This document shows positions 30,061-40,802 of a DNA stretch of 64,000 nucleotides, piece by piece. This DNA is from Podarcis raffonei (taxonomy: Eukaryota; Chordata; Lepidosauria; Squamata; Lacertidae): NCBI RefSeq assembly GCF_027172205.1, contig NC_070619.1, positions 2,676,001 through 2,740,000 on the forward strand, in the 5' to 3' direction. The translations under genes were made by a program, and so were the position numbers. Position 1 is the first letter of the stretch. The number at the start of each line of letters is the position of its first letter. The notes beneath the pieces were generated by a model. That model had not been told where the DNA came from and did no database searches. It saw only the letters and a list, made by a program, of their open reading frames with translations.

Positions 30061-30471
30061 CAATGCATGATGGGAGTCGGGTGGGCAGGTGGGCACTGGC
30101 TGCTTCCTTCAAGGGGACAGGGACGGGTGCAGGGTAGGCGGGCAATGCCGATCCTGCCTTCTCCCCCTCCCTCTCTCTGCCCCTGCAGAGGCGATGCTGT
30201 TGCTGGTCTTGGTCCTACCTTCCCTCTTCAGAGACCCAGCTCCTTCTCACCTCCATCCCCCCTCTCTCTCTCTCCCTCTCTTCAAACCAGCTGGGTGTGG
30301 AGCTCTTTTGTGCCCGGCTTTGGAGTCATTGTCTTTCTGGCTATTGAGGAGCGTGCTGTGCTCGGCCTGCCTTGGGCCCGTGATCCACCAAGATCAACCC
30401 CCTGATTGACTGAGCAATCTGGATCGGTGGGTTGGACGTGTCTGATATAGAAATAGAAATTACAGTTTGGG

Positions 30472-31000
30472 TAACAAACGCCTTTTAAAAAACAGGAGGA
30501 GCTGCGAAGATGGTGCCTGGAATGAGAGGCCTGTTAGGCCAGGTGTGATTCCTTGCACATCAGTGGGAATGTGCCCAGTTGAGGGTCCCACACTTTAAAG
30601 AAGGATAGGGACAAACTGGAATGGGTGGGTGTTATGTACTGAAGTTCTCACCCTGGGCCAGCAGGGGGATACTGTAGATAGTTATGCAAATGAAGGATCG
30701 AAAGTGACGTTCAGTAATTGGCTAGTTACAGAAAATGGTTACTGTTGCGTTCTAGTGGAGCTCTATATAAGCAGGCTGACTGAGCTCCTTGGTTCAGTTC
30801 TGTTCCAGCTTACAAATAAAGAGCTGCTTTGGAAGAATCGCTGTGTCATCTGATATTTTCGCCCACAACTTAACAGTGGGGAACAGTCTGATGAGGAAGG
30901 GTTGGAAGGGAGAGGACATGTTAACCTGAGCGGGGTAAAATATGCCTGCTTGGAGGCAGAAGTTCTCTCCCCTCTTCCAACGCTGCTCGTAGAGCTTTTC
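30472..31000 (+). repeat. Local duplication unit 2, copy 1 (carries a solo LTR)
   Basis: Matches 39216-39480 (+) and 40803-41145 (-). Shared landmarks are GAATGAGAGGCCTGTTAGGC and GGTGTGATTCC. It is interrupted only by the LTR at 30630-30875. Confidence 0.85.
30630..30875 (+). mobile_element. Solo LTR, fossil, family B, 246 bp, with 5-bp target duplication
   Basis: TG...CA ends (TGTTATGTACTGAAG ... CACAACTTAACA), a CTATATAAGC promoter motif and an AATAAAGAGCTG poly(A) region. Exact flanks GTGGG at 30625-30629 and 30876-30880. The uninterrupted site is present in paralogous DNA near 39385 and 40960. It probably formed by recombination between two LTRs. The first 13 bases equal those of the LTR at 59.0-59.6 kb. 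Confidence 0.92.
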
Positions 31001-31015
31001 CCTCTTCCTCCGCAG

Positions 31016-31180
31016 TTACCCGAAATGGATATTGGCGACTCTGAAGTTGTGTGCAGGAGGACCCCAAATGGGAATAATCCCCTCGCCCCCCAGAGAGACG
31101 CTGGCCCGGACAGCCCCCTGAGCTTAGACTACGAAGCCTGCGAGAGCGACACCTTGGGGGACTTCAGAGATCTCAAGGAG
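31016..31180 (+). CDS. Candidate exon, unknown acidic protein, phase 0-0
   Basis: Splice-flanked by TTCCTCCGCAG and GTACTG, exactly 55 codons. It encodes LPEMDIGDSEVVCRRTPNGN, NPLAPQRDAGPDSPLSLDYE and ACESDTLGDFRDLKE. It is acidic and Pro/Ser-rich with no known domain or signal peptide. The region is tandemly duplicated at 31332-31497. Both borders fall between codons, as in the candidate exons at 36734 and 37163, so the set could be spliced in any combination. I do not recognise the protein. Confidence 0.45.
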
Positions 31181-31331
31181 GTACTGTACGTGGCAGACAG
31201 AGGAGGAGGGAAGCCCAGGCAGGGAAGACGAAGGACAGCCTTGCAGGGTCAGGCCAGGTTGCAGGAGATTCTGGGAAGTCTCTCCCCTCTTCCCAGCGCT
31301 GCTGACGGGGCTTCTCCCTCTTCCTCCGCAG

Positions 31332-31497
31332 TTCCCCAAAATGGATATATGCAACTCTGAGGTTGTGTGCAGGAGGACCCCAAATGGGAAGAATCCCCTC
31401 ACCCCCCCAGAGAGACGCAGGCCCGGACAGCCCCCTGAGCTTAGACTACGAAGCCTACGAGAGCGACACCTTGGGGGACTCGGGACACCTCAAGTGG
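31332..31497 (+). pseudogene. Tandem copy of the 31016 exon, frame broken
   Basis: Shares the polypyrimidine tract, acceptor (CCTCCGCAG) and coding sequence with 31016-31180. It has one extra base in a C run near 31407, giving 166 bp instead of 165 and shifting the frame, and its donor has changed to GTGCGT. This suggests relaxed constraint after a roughly 310-bp tandem duplication. Confidence 0.5.
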
Positions 31498-31679
31498 GTG
31501 CGTGGCAAGTCTCTGGTGGCCAATCTCCAGTTGAAATATCTTGTTATACAATGTGAGAAAAATGAGGCTGGACTAGGCAGATCTTTCCTATGAGTTATTT
31601 AGGAAATAGAGATCCTCTGAGGACATCTTGGCCTGCTCAGTCCTTCAGACTTCTTCACGTTGCTATTTTTGTCCCACAG

Positions 31680-31796
31680 CTTCAGGATAAGGAAGAGGGG
31701 TCCTTCCAGGAGCGACCTGGCATCACCCCGGAAGATATTAGCAGACAAGGGCCGCCCCACAATAATTCGGCCAGGGATGCTCTGGAGGGGCTGTGA
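31680..31796 (+). CDS. Candidate terminal exon of the unknown gene
   Basis: The acceptor is TTTTTGTCCCACAG. Read at phase 0 it encodes LQDKEEGSFQERPGITPEDI then SRQGPPHNNSARDALEGL and a stop. LQDKE recurs at the start of the paralogous exon at 36.73 kb (QDKEGGG). No poly(A) signal was found before the CR1 at 31987. This is a candidate only. Confidence 0.4.
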   Translation, partial: LQDKEEGSFQERPGITPEDISRQGPPHNNSARDALEGL

Positions 31797-31986
31797 CTTC
31801 CACCTGGAGGCAACACAGAAGAACACCTGCAGCCAAGAGTGAATAACGCCAGAAGCGCATAGGGATTCAGTCCTAGGAACTGCCTGCCACCAGAAGTGGT
31901 GAGTGGGCAGACTTGGGTGGCCTTAAAAGGGACGGAAGACACTCATAAGTCGGAGGCGGTGGCCCCTTAACTAGGGTTGCTATATT

Positions 31987-34960
31987 TCATAGAATCATAG
32001 AGTTGGAATAGACCACAAGGGCCATCGAGTCCAACCCCCTGCAGAGCACTCCTGACATATGGTTGTTAAGCCTCTGCTTAAAGACCTCCAAAGAAGGAGA
32101 CTCCACCACACTCCTTGGCAGCAAATTCCACTCTCGAACAGCTCTTACTGTCAGGAAGTTCTTCCTAATGTTTAGGTGGAATCTTCTTTCTTGTAGTTTG
32201 GATCCATTGCTCCGTGTCCGCTTCTCTGGAGCAGCAGAAAACAACCTTTCTCCCTCCTCTATGTGACATCCTTTTATATATTTGAACATGGCTATCATAT
32301 CACCCCTTAACCTCCTCTTCTCCAGGCTAAACATGCCCAGCTCCCTTAGCCGTTCCTCATAAGGCATCGTTTCCAGGCCTTTGACCATTTTGCTTGCCCT
32401 CCTCTGGACACGTTCCAGTTTGTCAGTGTCCTTCTTGAACTGTGGTGCCCAGAACTGGACACAGTACTCCAGGTGAGGTCTGACCAGAGCAGAATACAGT
32501 GGCACTATTACTTCCCTTGATCTAGTTGCTATACTCCTATTGATGCAGCCCAGAATTGCATTGGCTTTTTTAGCTGCCGTGTCACACTGTTGGCTCATGT
32601 CAAGTTTGTGGTCAACCAAGACTCCTAGATCCTTTTCCCATGTACTGCTCTCAAGCCAGGTGTCACCCATCTTGTATTTGTGCCTCTCATTTTTTTTGCC
32701 CAAGTGCAATACTTTGCATTTCTCCCTGTTAAAATTCATCTTGTTTGTTTTGGCCCAGTTCTCTAATCTGTCAAGGTCGTTTTGAAGTGTGATCCTGTCC
32801 TCTGGGGTGTTAGCCACCCCTCCCAGTTTGGTGTCATCTGCAAATTTGATCAGGATGCCCTTGAGTCCATCATCCAAGTCGTTGATAAAGATGTTGAATA
32901 AGACTGGGCCCAAGACAGAACCCTGTGGCACCCCACTAGTCACTCTTCTCCAGGATGAAGAGGAACCATTGATGAGCACCCTTTGGGTTCGGTCAGTCAG
33001 CCAGTTAACAAATCCACTGAGTGGTAGCATAGTCAAGACCGCATTTTGCCAGCTTCTTTACAAGAATATCATGGGGCACCTTGTTGAATGCCTTGCTGAA
33101 ATCAAGGTAGGCTGCATCCACTGCGTTCCCTTCATCTACCAGGCTTGTAATTCTGTCAAAAAATGAGATCAGGTTAGTCTGACATGACTTATTTTTCAGA
33201 AATCCATGCTGACTATTGGTGATCACAGCATTCCTTTCTAGGTGCTCACAGACTGTTTGCTTAATGATCTGCTCCAGAATCTTCCCTGGTATTGATGTCA
33301 GACTGACTGGGCGGTAATTATTTGGGTCCTCTCTTTTCCCCTTTTTGAAAATAGGGACATTTGCCCTCCTCCAGTCTGCCGGGACTTCGCCTGTTCTCCA
33401 GGAATTCTCAAAGATGACTGCCAGTGGTTCTGAGATCACATCTGCCAGTTCTTTTAATACTCTTGGATGCAGTTCATCTGGCCCTGGAGACTTGAATACA
33501 TCTAAACTAGCCAAGTATTCTTGTACTATCTCCTTAGTTATTCTGGGCTGTGTTTCCTCTGCTGAATCATTTGCTCCAAATTCTTCAGGTCGGGCATTGT
33601 TTTCTTTATCGGAGAAGACTGAGGCAAAGAAGGCATTGAGGAGTTCAGCCCTTTCTGTGTCCCCTGTTTGCATTTCACCATCTTCTCCTCTGAGTGACCC
33701 CACTGTTTCTTTGTTATTCCTTTTGCTACGAACATACCCATAAAAGCCTTTTTTGTTGCTTTTAACCTCTCTAGCAAGCCTGAGTTCATTCTGTGCTTTA
33801 GCTTTTCTGACTTTGTGTCTACACGTGCTGGCTATTTGTTTGAATTCCTCTTTGGTGGTTTCCCCCCTTTTCCATTTTTTGTACACATCCTTTTTTAATC
33901 TTAACTCAGTTAAAAGTTCTTTAGATAGCCACCCTGGCTTCTTTAGGCACCTTCCATGTTTCCGTCTCATTGGTATTGCCTGAAGTTGTGCTTTTACTAT
34001 CTCCCTCTTAACAAACTCCCAGCCATCATGAACTCCCTTTCCTTTTAGTATTACTGTCCATGGGATCTCACCCAGTACTTCCCTAAGTTTTATGAAGTCG
34101 GCTTTCTTAAAGTCAAGAAATTGAGTCCTAGTATGCTTGGCTGCTCTTTTCCGCTGTATAGTAAACTTCAGAAGAGCATGATCACTCGCGCCTAATGATC
34201 CTTCCATTTCTACCCCACTAACCAGGTCATCAACATTGGTTAGGACCAGATCTAAAATGGCTGTTCCTCTTGTTGCTTCTCCCACTTTCTGGACAATGAA
34301 GTTGTCTGCAAGGCCAGTGAGGAATCTGTTTGACCTTATGCTCTTGGCTGAGTTTGACATCCAACAAATATCCGGGTAATTGAAGTCCCCCATTACTACT
34401 ATCTCCCTTCCTTTTGCATGCTTGGCCATCTGTTCCAGGAAGGCATCATCTATGTCCTCCGTTTGGCTTGGGGATCTATAGTAAACTCCCACAATGAGGT
34501 CTCTGTTATTCTTCTCTCCCTTAATTTTGACCCAAATGCTCTCACTTTGGCTTTGAGGTTCTAAATCTTGGATCTCTTCACAGGTATACACATCCCTGAC
34601 ATATAACGCCACTCCTCCTCCTTTTTTGTCTGGTCTGTTTCTCTGAAATAGATTGTATCCCTCCATTATTACATTCCAATCGTGGGACTTATCCCACCAG
34701 GTTTCAGTGATGCCTATTATGTCATATTTAGTTTGCTATACCAAGAGCTCAAGCTCATCTTGTTTATTTCCCATGCTTTGTGCATTAGTGTACAGACATT
34801 GAAGTCCATTAATCATTCCCCCGTGTCTCTTATTTAAGGATTTTTTCCTCCCACCACTAGGTCTGCGTGCTGTTTGCTCCATTTGGTCTATGACATTTGG
34901 ATGATCATCTTCATCAATTGATAGACTCCTACCTTCAGGAGCACTGTCTCCCTCCCCCAC
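31987..34960 (-). pseudogene. CR1 ORF2 endonuclease-reverse transcriptase, two breaks
   Basis: The N-terminal piece is 34960-34736 (LQCLYTNAQSMGNKQDELEL, the start of the endonuclease), followed by TAG. The main piece is 34666-33005, with the endonuclease, the linker and the RT fingers and palm (PGPDELHPRVLKELAD, NYRPVSLTSIPGKILE, AYLDFSKAFNKVPHDIL). The final piece is 33036-31987 in a shifted frame, with the FADD catalytic motif and the LINE C-terminal region. The catalytic residues seen are intact. Confidence 0.9.
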
Positions 34961-34965
34961 ATTAG

Positions 34966-35616
34966 TCAGTTTAAAGCCCTCCTGATGAGGTTTCTGAGAT
35001 TTTTGGCAAAAACATTCCTCCCAACCGTTGTGAGGTGCAGCCCATCGCTTGCCAGAAGTCCATCTTCAAGAAACTGCAGTCCGTGATCTAAGAATCCAAA
35101 CCGTTCCTGTTTACACCATTTGCGAAGCCAGCTGTTCACTTCCACTATTTTTCCCTCTCTCCCTGGGCCACGTCGTTCAACTGGGAGGACAGATGAGATG
35201 ACAATTTGTGCATTTAATTGCTTCAATTTCCTGCCCAGAGCCTCATAATCTCTTTTGATCTTCTGGAGGCTATTGCTTGCAGTGTCATTGGTTCCCACAT
35301 GAACCAAGAGGAAGGGGTATTTGTCAGTGGGTTTAATGATTCCTTGGAGTCGTTCAGTTACATCTTGGATCTTAGCCCCGGGGAGACAGCACACTTCCCG
35401 AGACATCTTGTCAGGCCCACAGATCACTGCTTCTGTTCCCCTCAGTAGGGAATCCCCTATCACCACTACATGCCTCCTCTTAGGTCTGGTCGGGGTTCTT
35501 CCGTGAGCTGTCCGTTCCAAGGTCGCCTGCACATTCCCTGAGGACTGACTTTGCTGCTCGTCTTCATATACCTGATCGACTGTAATGAGGGAGAGATCCT
35601 CAAATTCATCTTCCAT
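34966..35616 (-). pseudogene. CR1 ORF1 esterase domain
   Basis: 216 residues. The SGNH-hydrolase block order is complete: GDS with the nucleophile serine (VVVIGDSLLRGTE), GTND (VHVGTNDTASN), and the D..H pair near the C-terminus (SDGLHLTTVGR). In CR1 and related LINEs this domain lies C-terminal to the RNA-binding part of ORF1 and has esterase activity. The N-terminal zinc and coiled-coil part is in another frame just upstream (36023-35466), so the ORF as it stands is split. Confidence 0.88.
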
Positions 35617-36733
35617 GTTGGGGAAAGGACTTCAAAGTGATTGTGTATTTCTAAACAATCAGAGTGAACCCTGGGCCTCCTACTTCTTTGAGTCACGTTT
35701 CTCCATATATCTGGCACCTGTGTTGGTGAACTAGCCTCTTTCTCAGGGGTGTCCCCTGTCTCCTCCTTGGTGGAGACGGTGTTCTCTGTTGCTTCCAAGA
35801 AGAGCTCCAGCTCTCTAATTCTTTGGAGCGTAGCTACACGTTCCTCCAGTTGCTGGACTTTGTCTTCTAAGAGGGCAATCAACATACAATTGCTGCAGGT
35901 AAAGCTGCCTGCAACCTTTGGCAAGATGGCAAACATTGCGCAGGAACCGCAGGCGACTGCAGCTGTTCCCTCACCCTCCATCTTGAGAACGTGTCGTTGG
36001 GGGTGGCTACAGTGGTCCTCCATCTTAAAAAGCGTGAAGACAGGACAAATAACCCCCCCAAAAAAACCCAGGTCTCCCCCAACAAATGTTTGAGACTAGC
36101 TCCCCTAAATCTAAAAGATGGATCAAACTGTGCGCCGCCCTGCAAGCTCTGATAAGCTCCCCCCACAGCTAATCCCCTGCCTCAACAGAAACCCTGCCCC
36201 CTCTGACCTTTGCACAGGGAGAGCAGCTAATCAGCCACAAAGAAACACACACACAAGAAAACTCTTTTGCTCCTTCTTCAGCTGCTGCCCTGCAAGCTCT
36301 TTCAAGAAGGAAAAAACCGGACACCCATGCCAATGTCGCCCCTAGTCCGGAATCCTGTTCTCACTGTGTCCAGATGCCCAAAGGGGGAACCCCCAAGCAG
36401 GATCCAAGCTCCCAATACGTTTAGGAATAAGGACTGAAATTTAAATAGAAACACAACCTATGGCTCCACGTTAAGGAGGACTGAGAACTAATACCAGGTT
36501 GTTACTTATTAGATCAAAAAAGGAGAATAATTTCATTTCTTGCTTCACAATTATGGTTTCCACCCATCCACAAATAAATGCAGAGATGCGGCTGTGCATG
36601 CCGCAATCTCCCAGGGTTCCAGGTGCTTACGTAGGTTCAGTTTCTTTGGACTGAAGGTCAGCGGAGACTGGTGTCTTCAGGGTACATGGTTTTATTTGCA
36701 CAAGTACAACCAGAGCCCTCCGGGTGCCTCCAG

Positions 36734-37009
36734 GACAAAGAGGGTGGGGGCCTCAGGCTGGGCAGGAAGAATATCCCTCTCACAGAGGGGCAGGGACCCC
36801 ACGACAGCCCTCTGTCGCCTCTGCCAGCGGCCAACGGGAGCAGGAGGGGTCCCCAGAAGAGGAAGCACAGAGGGGACTCAGAGAAGGCGCATGAGCAGGC
36901 CACAGCAGTGGAGCTGCAGCCACAGCTGCAAAACCAGTGCTCTCTGCTCCCCAGCCCGGAGGAGGAGGCAGGAGCCCTCAATGTGTGCTGCAATATCAAG
37001 GAGGCAATG
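36734..37009 (+). CDS. Candidate exon, basic Pro/Lys-rich module, phase 0-0
   Basis: Acceptor GTGCCTCCAG, donor GTAATG, exactly 92 codons open on both sides. It encodes DKEGGGLRLGRKNIPLTEGQ, a Pro/Ser stretch, NGSRRGPQKRKHRGDSEK, VELQPQLQNQCSLLPSPEEE and NIKEAM. It aligns along its length with the exon at 37163 (RKxxPxxxGQGPHxSP, QKRKH, QLQNQ). Lysine-rich PQKRKH could act as a nuclear signal. Function unknown. Confidence 0.4.
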
Positions 37010-37162
37010 GTAATGGCTTGGAAGGGCAGGAGGTAAACAAAAATACAGGCTCTTGGTGATACAATTGAGAGTGGGTTTTTTTTTTAAAAAAAAGATATTT
37101 CTCTTAGGTTGCTTTTGGTTCAGTATTTATTTTGTAAGTTGTCTGTTTGTATGTGTTTCCAG

Positions 37163-37417
37163 GTGGACAGGAAGATTACCCCTCCTGCAGATGGGCAGGG
37201 ACCCCACGGCAGCCCTTCACCACCACCACCAGTGGCCAATGTGAGCAAGAAGCGTACCCAGAAGAGGAAGCACCAAGGATGCTCAGAGAAGGAGAAGGCC
37301 GCAGTAGGGGAATTGAAGTCACAGCTGCAGAACCAGCTCTCTGTGCCCAGCCTAGAGGAGGCGGAAACTGTCAGTGTTTGTTCTTACAGCATGGAGGCTG
37401 CTGGAGATGCGAAACAG
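37163..37417 (+). CDS. Candidate exon, second copy of the module, phase 0-0
   Basis: Acceptor ATGTGTTTCCAG, donor GTAGGG, exactly 85 codons. It encodes VDRKITPPADGQGPHGSPSP, VSKKRTQKRKHQGCSEKEKA, VGELKSQLQNQLSVPSLEEA and MEAAGDAKQ. Degraded relatives lie at 29.0-29.1, 29.32-29.53 and, inverted, 39.6-39.9 kb. In-phase borders and module homology with 36734-37009 point to exon duplication. I know no family with this sequence. Confidence 0.42.
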
Positions 37418-37644
37418 GTAGGGTGCGATGTGAGTTCGGATTCTGGGAGGTGCCCAGCAGGGCTCGTAGCACAATGGCTTTGAAGGGCAGGAGGTCCCAC
37501 GTTTGATTCCCTATGATCTCTAGTTAAAGGGATCAGGAAAGTCTTAACTTCAGACCCTGGAGAGCCACGGCCAAAGTAGGCATAGCTGGTCTAGATGGAC
37601 AATAGGTGTTGACCTAGAACAAGGCACCTACGTATGTACATATG

Positions 37645-37924
37645 TGTTGCAGCAGAGTGCCGGTCACTAATCACACAGTTCAAAGACGGAGTTAACTCTT
37701 TATTAGCAAAAACACGATCTCCACATACCTGTGTCTGGCCTAGAGCAGCTTATTCCTCCGTCTTACTCCGTTAAAATCAGTTGCCGAGGCTGAAAGTCCA
37801 CTGCCCCCCAGGGCTTTTTCTCAAGCAATTGGAGACTGCACCTGCGTGCAGTCAACCTCTGCTCTGCGCTTTTCATGCCTCTCCTTATTCTGGGAGACAG
37901 GAGGGAGGCAAGCTTGTTGTAACA
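37645..37924 (-). mobile_element. LTR-like fossil block, family C, copy 2
   Basis: Minus-strand start TGTTACAACAAGC and end CTGCTGCAACA, with AATAAAGAGTTAACTC. It is shared with 29761-30049 by duplication of the surrounding unit. Confidence 0.55.
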
Positions 37925-37960
37925 TGAGGAGGAGACAATCGCGAGTCTTCCCCAGCCGGA

Positions 37961-38947
37961 CTCATCTCTGCCTCTTGGCCTCTCTCATCCCATTCTCCTG
38001 CTGCAGCTTCTGCCTCTATTGTGGATTTCTCTCTGCAACAGTCTCCCAGTTCGCTAAGCCCTGTTACCTCTCCAGCTTAAGACACCTCCTCTTCCCAGTC
38101 TTCTCCCACTGACTGCTGACTGTCGTCCCACCCCCACTCCCTGGGCTCTGATCTTTCTACTTTTCAGCATTCCCCAGCTGGTTCCCCCAATTAATTAATT
38201 AATTAATTAATTAGTAATTATCATGGCGGTTTCCCAGAATCTGGATGTGACTTGTTTGCTTTTCTCGCAGATCGGGCTAGAGACGTAAAGCGGAATAAAG
38301 AGTCCCCAGCGGGAGCCATCTGCTTGGAGTCACACCTCAGTCAAGGAGACTCCCGGCACCCCACCAGAGCCCCACACGACCCCTCACACCTCGGTCTCTG
38401 TTCCCTTGTCTCCTGGGTCCGGAAGGTCTTCAGGAAAGCCCCACTGCCATTGGCATCGGTGCAACCTAGCCAGCAGCGGGGCTCAAGTGGGGAGCAGGCT
38501 TCTGGCCAGGTGGCTGAGATGGTGGATTGGCCAGCACCGCAGTCGCGTCCACCCACAGCCAATGTGTCCCTGGCATGTCGTGCTTCCAGGAGCAGCAGCA
38601 GCATCACCACCCAGGAACCTGCAGAAAGAGGTTGTGACGCACGATCAGTCACACATGGGTTTTCATTGTTTAATTTAGAAATTACCCATTTCAGCCTGAA
38701 TATAAGCCACACTTTCCCCCCAAATTCTGCCCGGGGAAAGTTAAAAGTGCGGCTTATATTGGCAACCTTACAAAAATTGGCCTTGCCTTCCAAGCCCGGA
38801 AAGGAGAGCGCCCTATCACCCCACCCAGGATGCCACCATAAGGGCCATTGGGGGGGGGCGGGACAATGGCACCCCTCCCGACCGCGGCTCTCAAGCCGCT
38901 GAAAGAAGCGGGAGGGTAGCCAGCCAATACTGGCCAATACAATACAG
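37961..38947. other. Stretch with one weak candidate exon
   Basis: A (TTAA)n run is at 38191-38216. An acceptor-like TTTTCTCGCAG ends at 38270. Read at phase 0 after it, the sequence gives IGLET and a stop. Another frame stays open to 38902 (RARDVKRNKESPAGAICLES), but it runs through a small inverted repeat at about 38705-38760 (GCTTATATT ends), so I do not call it. Confidence 0.35.
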
Positions 38948-39215
38948 CCTTTTAAAAAACAGAGGAGGGGCTGCATCCTTCAAAGATGGTGCCTTTACTG
39001 AGGTGCAACTCCGAGCAGATGTCCTCCACTGCGGACTCTTTTTCCAGCTTTCTGTCTCTCTATATAATTTTTTAATTAAGTTTTTGAAACAAATATATAT
39101 GAAACAAAACCATTTCAAACATTAAAATACAGAGGGGGTGAGCTGCACCACCTTGTCCCTTGCCCCTTCTTTTCGGCAGCTTGGGAGCCGTGGATGGGAC
39201 GGGGGCCGTTGCTGT

Positions 39216-39545
39216 CTGTTGGTAACAAATGCCTTTTAAAAAACAGAGGAGGAGCTGCATGCTTCGAAGACGGTGCCTGGAATGAGAGGCCTGTTAGGCC
39301 AGGTGTGATTTCCTTGAACTTCAGCGGGAATGTGCCCAGTTTAGGGTGCCACACTTTAAAGGAGGATAGGGGCAAACTGGAACGGGTGGGGAACAGTCTA
39401 GGTTGGAAGGGCATGGACATGTTTAGCCTGGCCTGGGTAAAAAATGCCCCACTTGCGGGCAGAAGTCCTCCACCCAACCCACCCCCAAGGTTAATATAAG
39501 GCTGCCAGGGTGCCCAGTTGGTGCTGCCCCTAGACAGGGCATCCT
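39216..39545 (+). repeat. Local duplication unit 2, copy 2; left arm of an inverted repeat
   Basis: Contains TTAAAAAACAGAGGAGGAGC, GAATGAGAGGCCTGTTAGGC and GGCTGCCAGGGTGCCCAGTT. The reverse complement lies at 40803-41145. A shorter third copy is at 38948-39005. It holds the empty site of the 30630 solo LTR (GGGTGGGGAACAG). Confidence 0.85.
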
Positions 39546-39589
39546 TGGTGGCGGCTTCCTGTTTGTGAGCCGCCCTCACTCACGAGGTG

Positions 39590-40030
39590 CATCCGTCTCC
39601 CTCACTATTAGTTTCCAGGAGAAGTTTAAAAGCATCCTTGTTTAAACCAGGCATTTGATAGCGTAACGCCCTGTCCCTGGCACGACCCGCTTGTGCCTGG
39701 CCTGCTCCTGCTCCACGCCCCCTTGGTGCTCCCTCTTCTGGAGACAGTTCCCGCTTGTGTTGGCCACTGGTGCCGGAGGGCTGCTGTGGGGGGGTCCCTG
39801 CCCATCTGCGGGAGGGATATTCTTCCTGTCCACCTGGAAACACATGCAACTTACAAAATAAATACTGAACCAACAGAGAAATATCTTTTTAAAAAAACAA
39901 AAAACCACTCATTCAATTGTATCACCACTAGACTGTATTTGTGTTTACCTCCTGCCCTTCCAAGCCACTATGAGCCCTGCTGGGCACCTCCCTGAATCCG
40001 AACTCTCTTTGTCCTGGAGGCACCCGGAGA
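39590..40030 (-). repeat. Inverted mosaic copy of unit 1 with an exon relative
   Basis: The reverse strand reads GTGGACAGGAAGAATATCCC and encodes VDRKNIPPADGQGPPHSSPP and APVANTSGN. This matches the start of the 37163 exon, including its intron side. Beyond that the frame is not shared with the other copies. It lies between the arms of the inverted repeat 39216/41145. Confidence 0.7.
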
Positions 40031-40802
40031 GCTAGTGACAGGGGAACTAGTGACAGGGGAACTCGAGTCTCCAGCTAGAGCAAGTCGAGCCAGAAGAACT
40101 CTCCTGCACATCAAAGCTCATTGCATTTCATGCCTCGCGTTCTTTCCTGCCCCGTGAATGGCCTGTGCTCACCTGACAGCTCCCCTGGCAGGTGTCTTGG
40201 CCGGAGGAGGAGCCCTCAAGGAAAAGCAGGGCAGAGACTGCAGCGCCACAGATTGCTCCAAGCGAGCAACTTGCTTCTGGAAGGACTGAGGCCCTTTCAG
40301 ACGCTGCTTCTGGTCCACCCCACTTGGGCTCCACCCCTGCCGCTGTCAAACAGCTGCAGACTTGTAAGGGGTGACCCTTGGGGATTTTTGTAGCCACAAC
40401 TCACTGGAACTCCCAAGCCAAAAAGAAGGGGGGGACGGACCTGCTGATTGCTTTTAGGAAAAGATAGGTTGGAATATAAACAATTTGATTCAGAAACAGG
40501 CCTCCCAGCTCCTCCTTGAAACGGGACATGCCATCAGACAACGTATGTCGGTTTGCAAGAAGTTTTGTGAGGAGTATTATTGCAAGTATTGCAAAAATGG
40601 AGAAGGGGAAGGATGGTTTGTTAAGAGATGTAAAGGCAATATAAAGTTAAGAAATGCATAAGAAGTGGTTAAAACAGTGGATCATCAAAGGTGCTGATGG
40701 AAGTCTAAAAAGATTGTATAAGTGATAAGTTTTGTGGTACATTTTGCAATTTATATGTTAAAATCAATATATATATATAATGAAACAGGACATGCCAGAG
40801 TC
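40031..40802. other. Spacer of the inverted repeat
   Basis: 40130-40400 matches no repeat I know. About 40540-40780 is an A-rich plus-strand L1-like 3' end, followed by an ATATAT run. Confidence 0.45.

Larger units (their letters stand above)
31987..36345 (-). mobile_element. CR1 LINE, nearly full length
   Basis: About 4.36 kb with the 3' end CTATGATTCTATGA at the left edge. In element order: an ORF1 region (36023-34966) with CGSC...CSNC zinc-binding pairs, a coiled coil (LEDKVQQLEERVATLQRI) and an SGNH esterase domain (IGDSLLRG, HVGTNDT, DGLHLTTVGRN); then ORF2 (about 34960-31987) with an apurinic endonuclease domain (VMGDFNYPDICW) and a reverse transcriptase ([30 protein letters not shown]). 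ORF1 is broken by one shift near 35620. ORF2 has an in-frame TAG at about 34738-34736 and a one-base shift near 33020. Few breaks imply recent activity. It splits the local duplication block. Confidence 0.95.
36352..37960 (+). repeat. Local duplication unit 1, copy 2
   Basis: Paralogous to 28850-30060 (see that entry). It additionally carries two intact exon-like ORFs. Unit copies differ by scattered substitutions and small indels, so the duplication is not very recent. Confidence 0.8.

Noticed and set aside
38252-38902. A 216-codon plus-strand ORF after an acceptor-like site
   Set aside because: The frame is not the one expected from the phase-0 array. It runs into a small GCTTATATT inverted repeat and low-complexity Ser codons, and no domain is visible.
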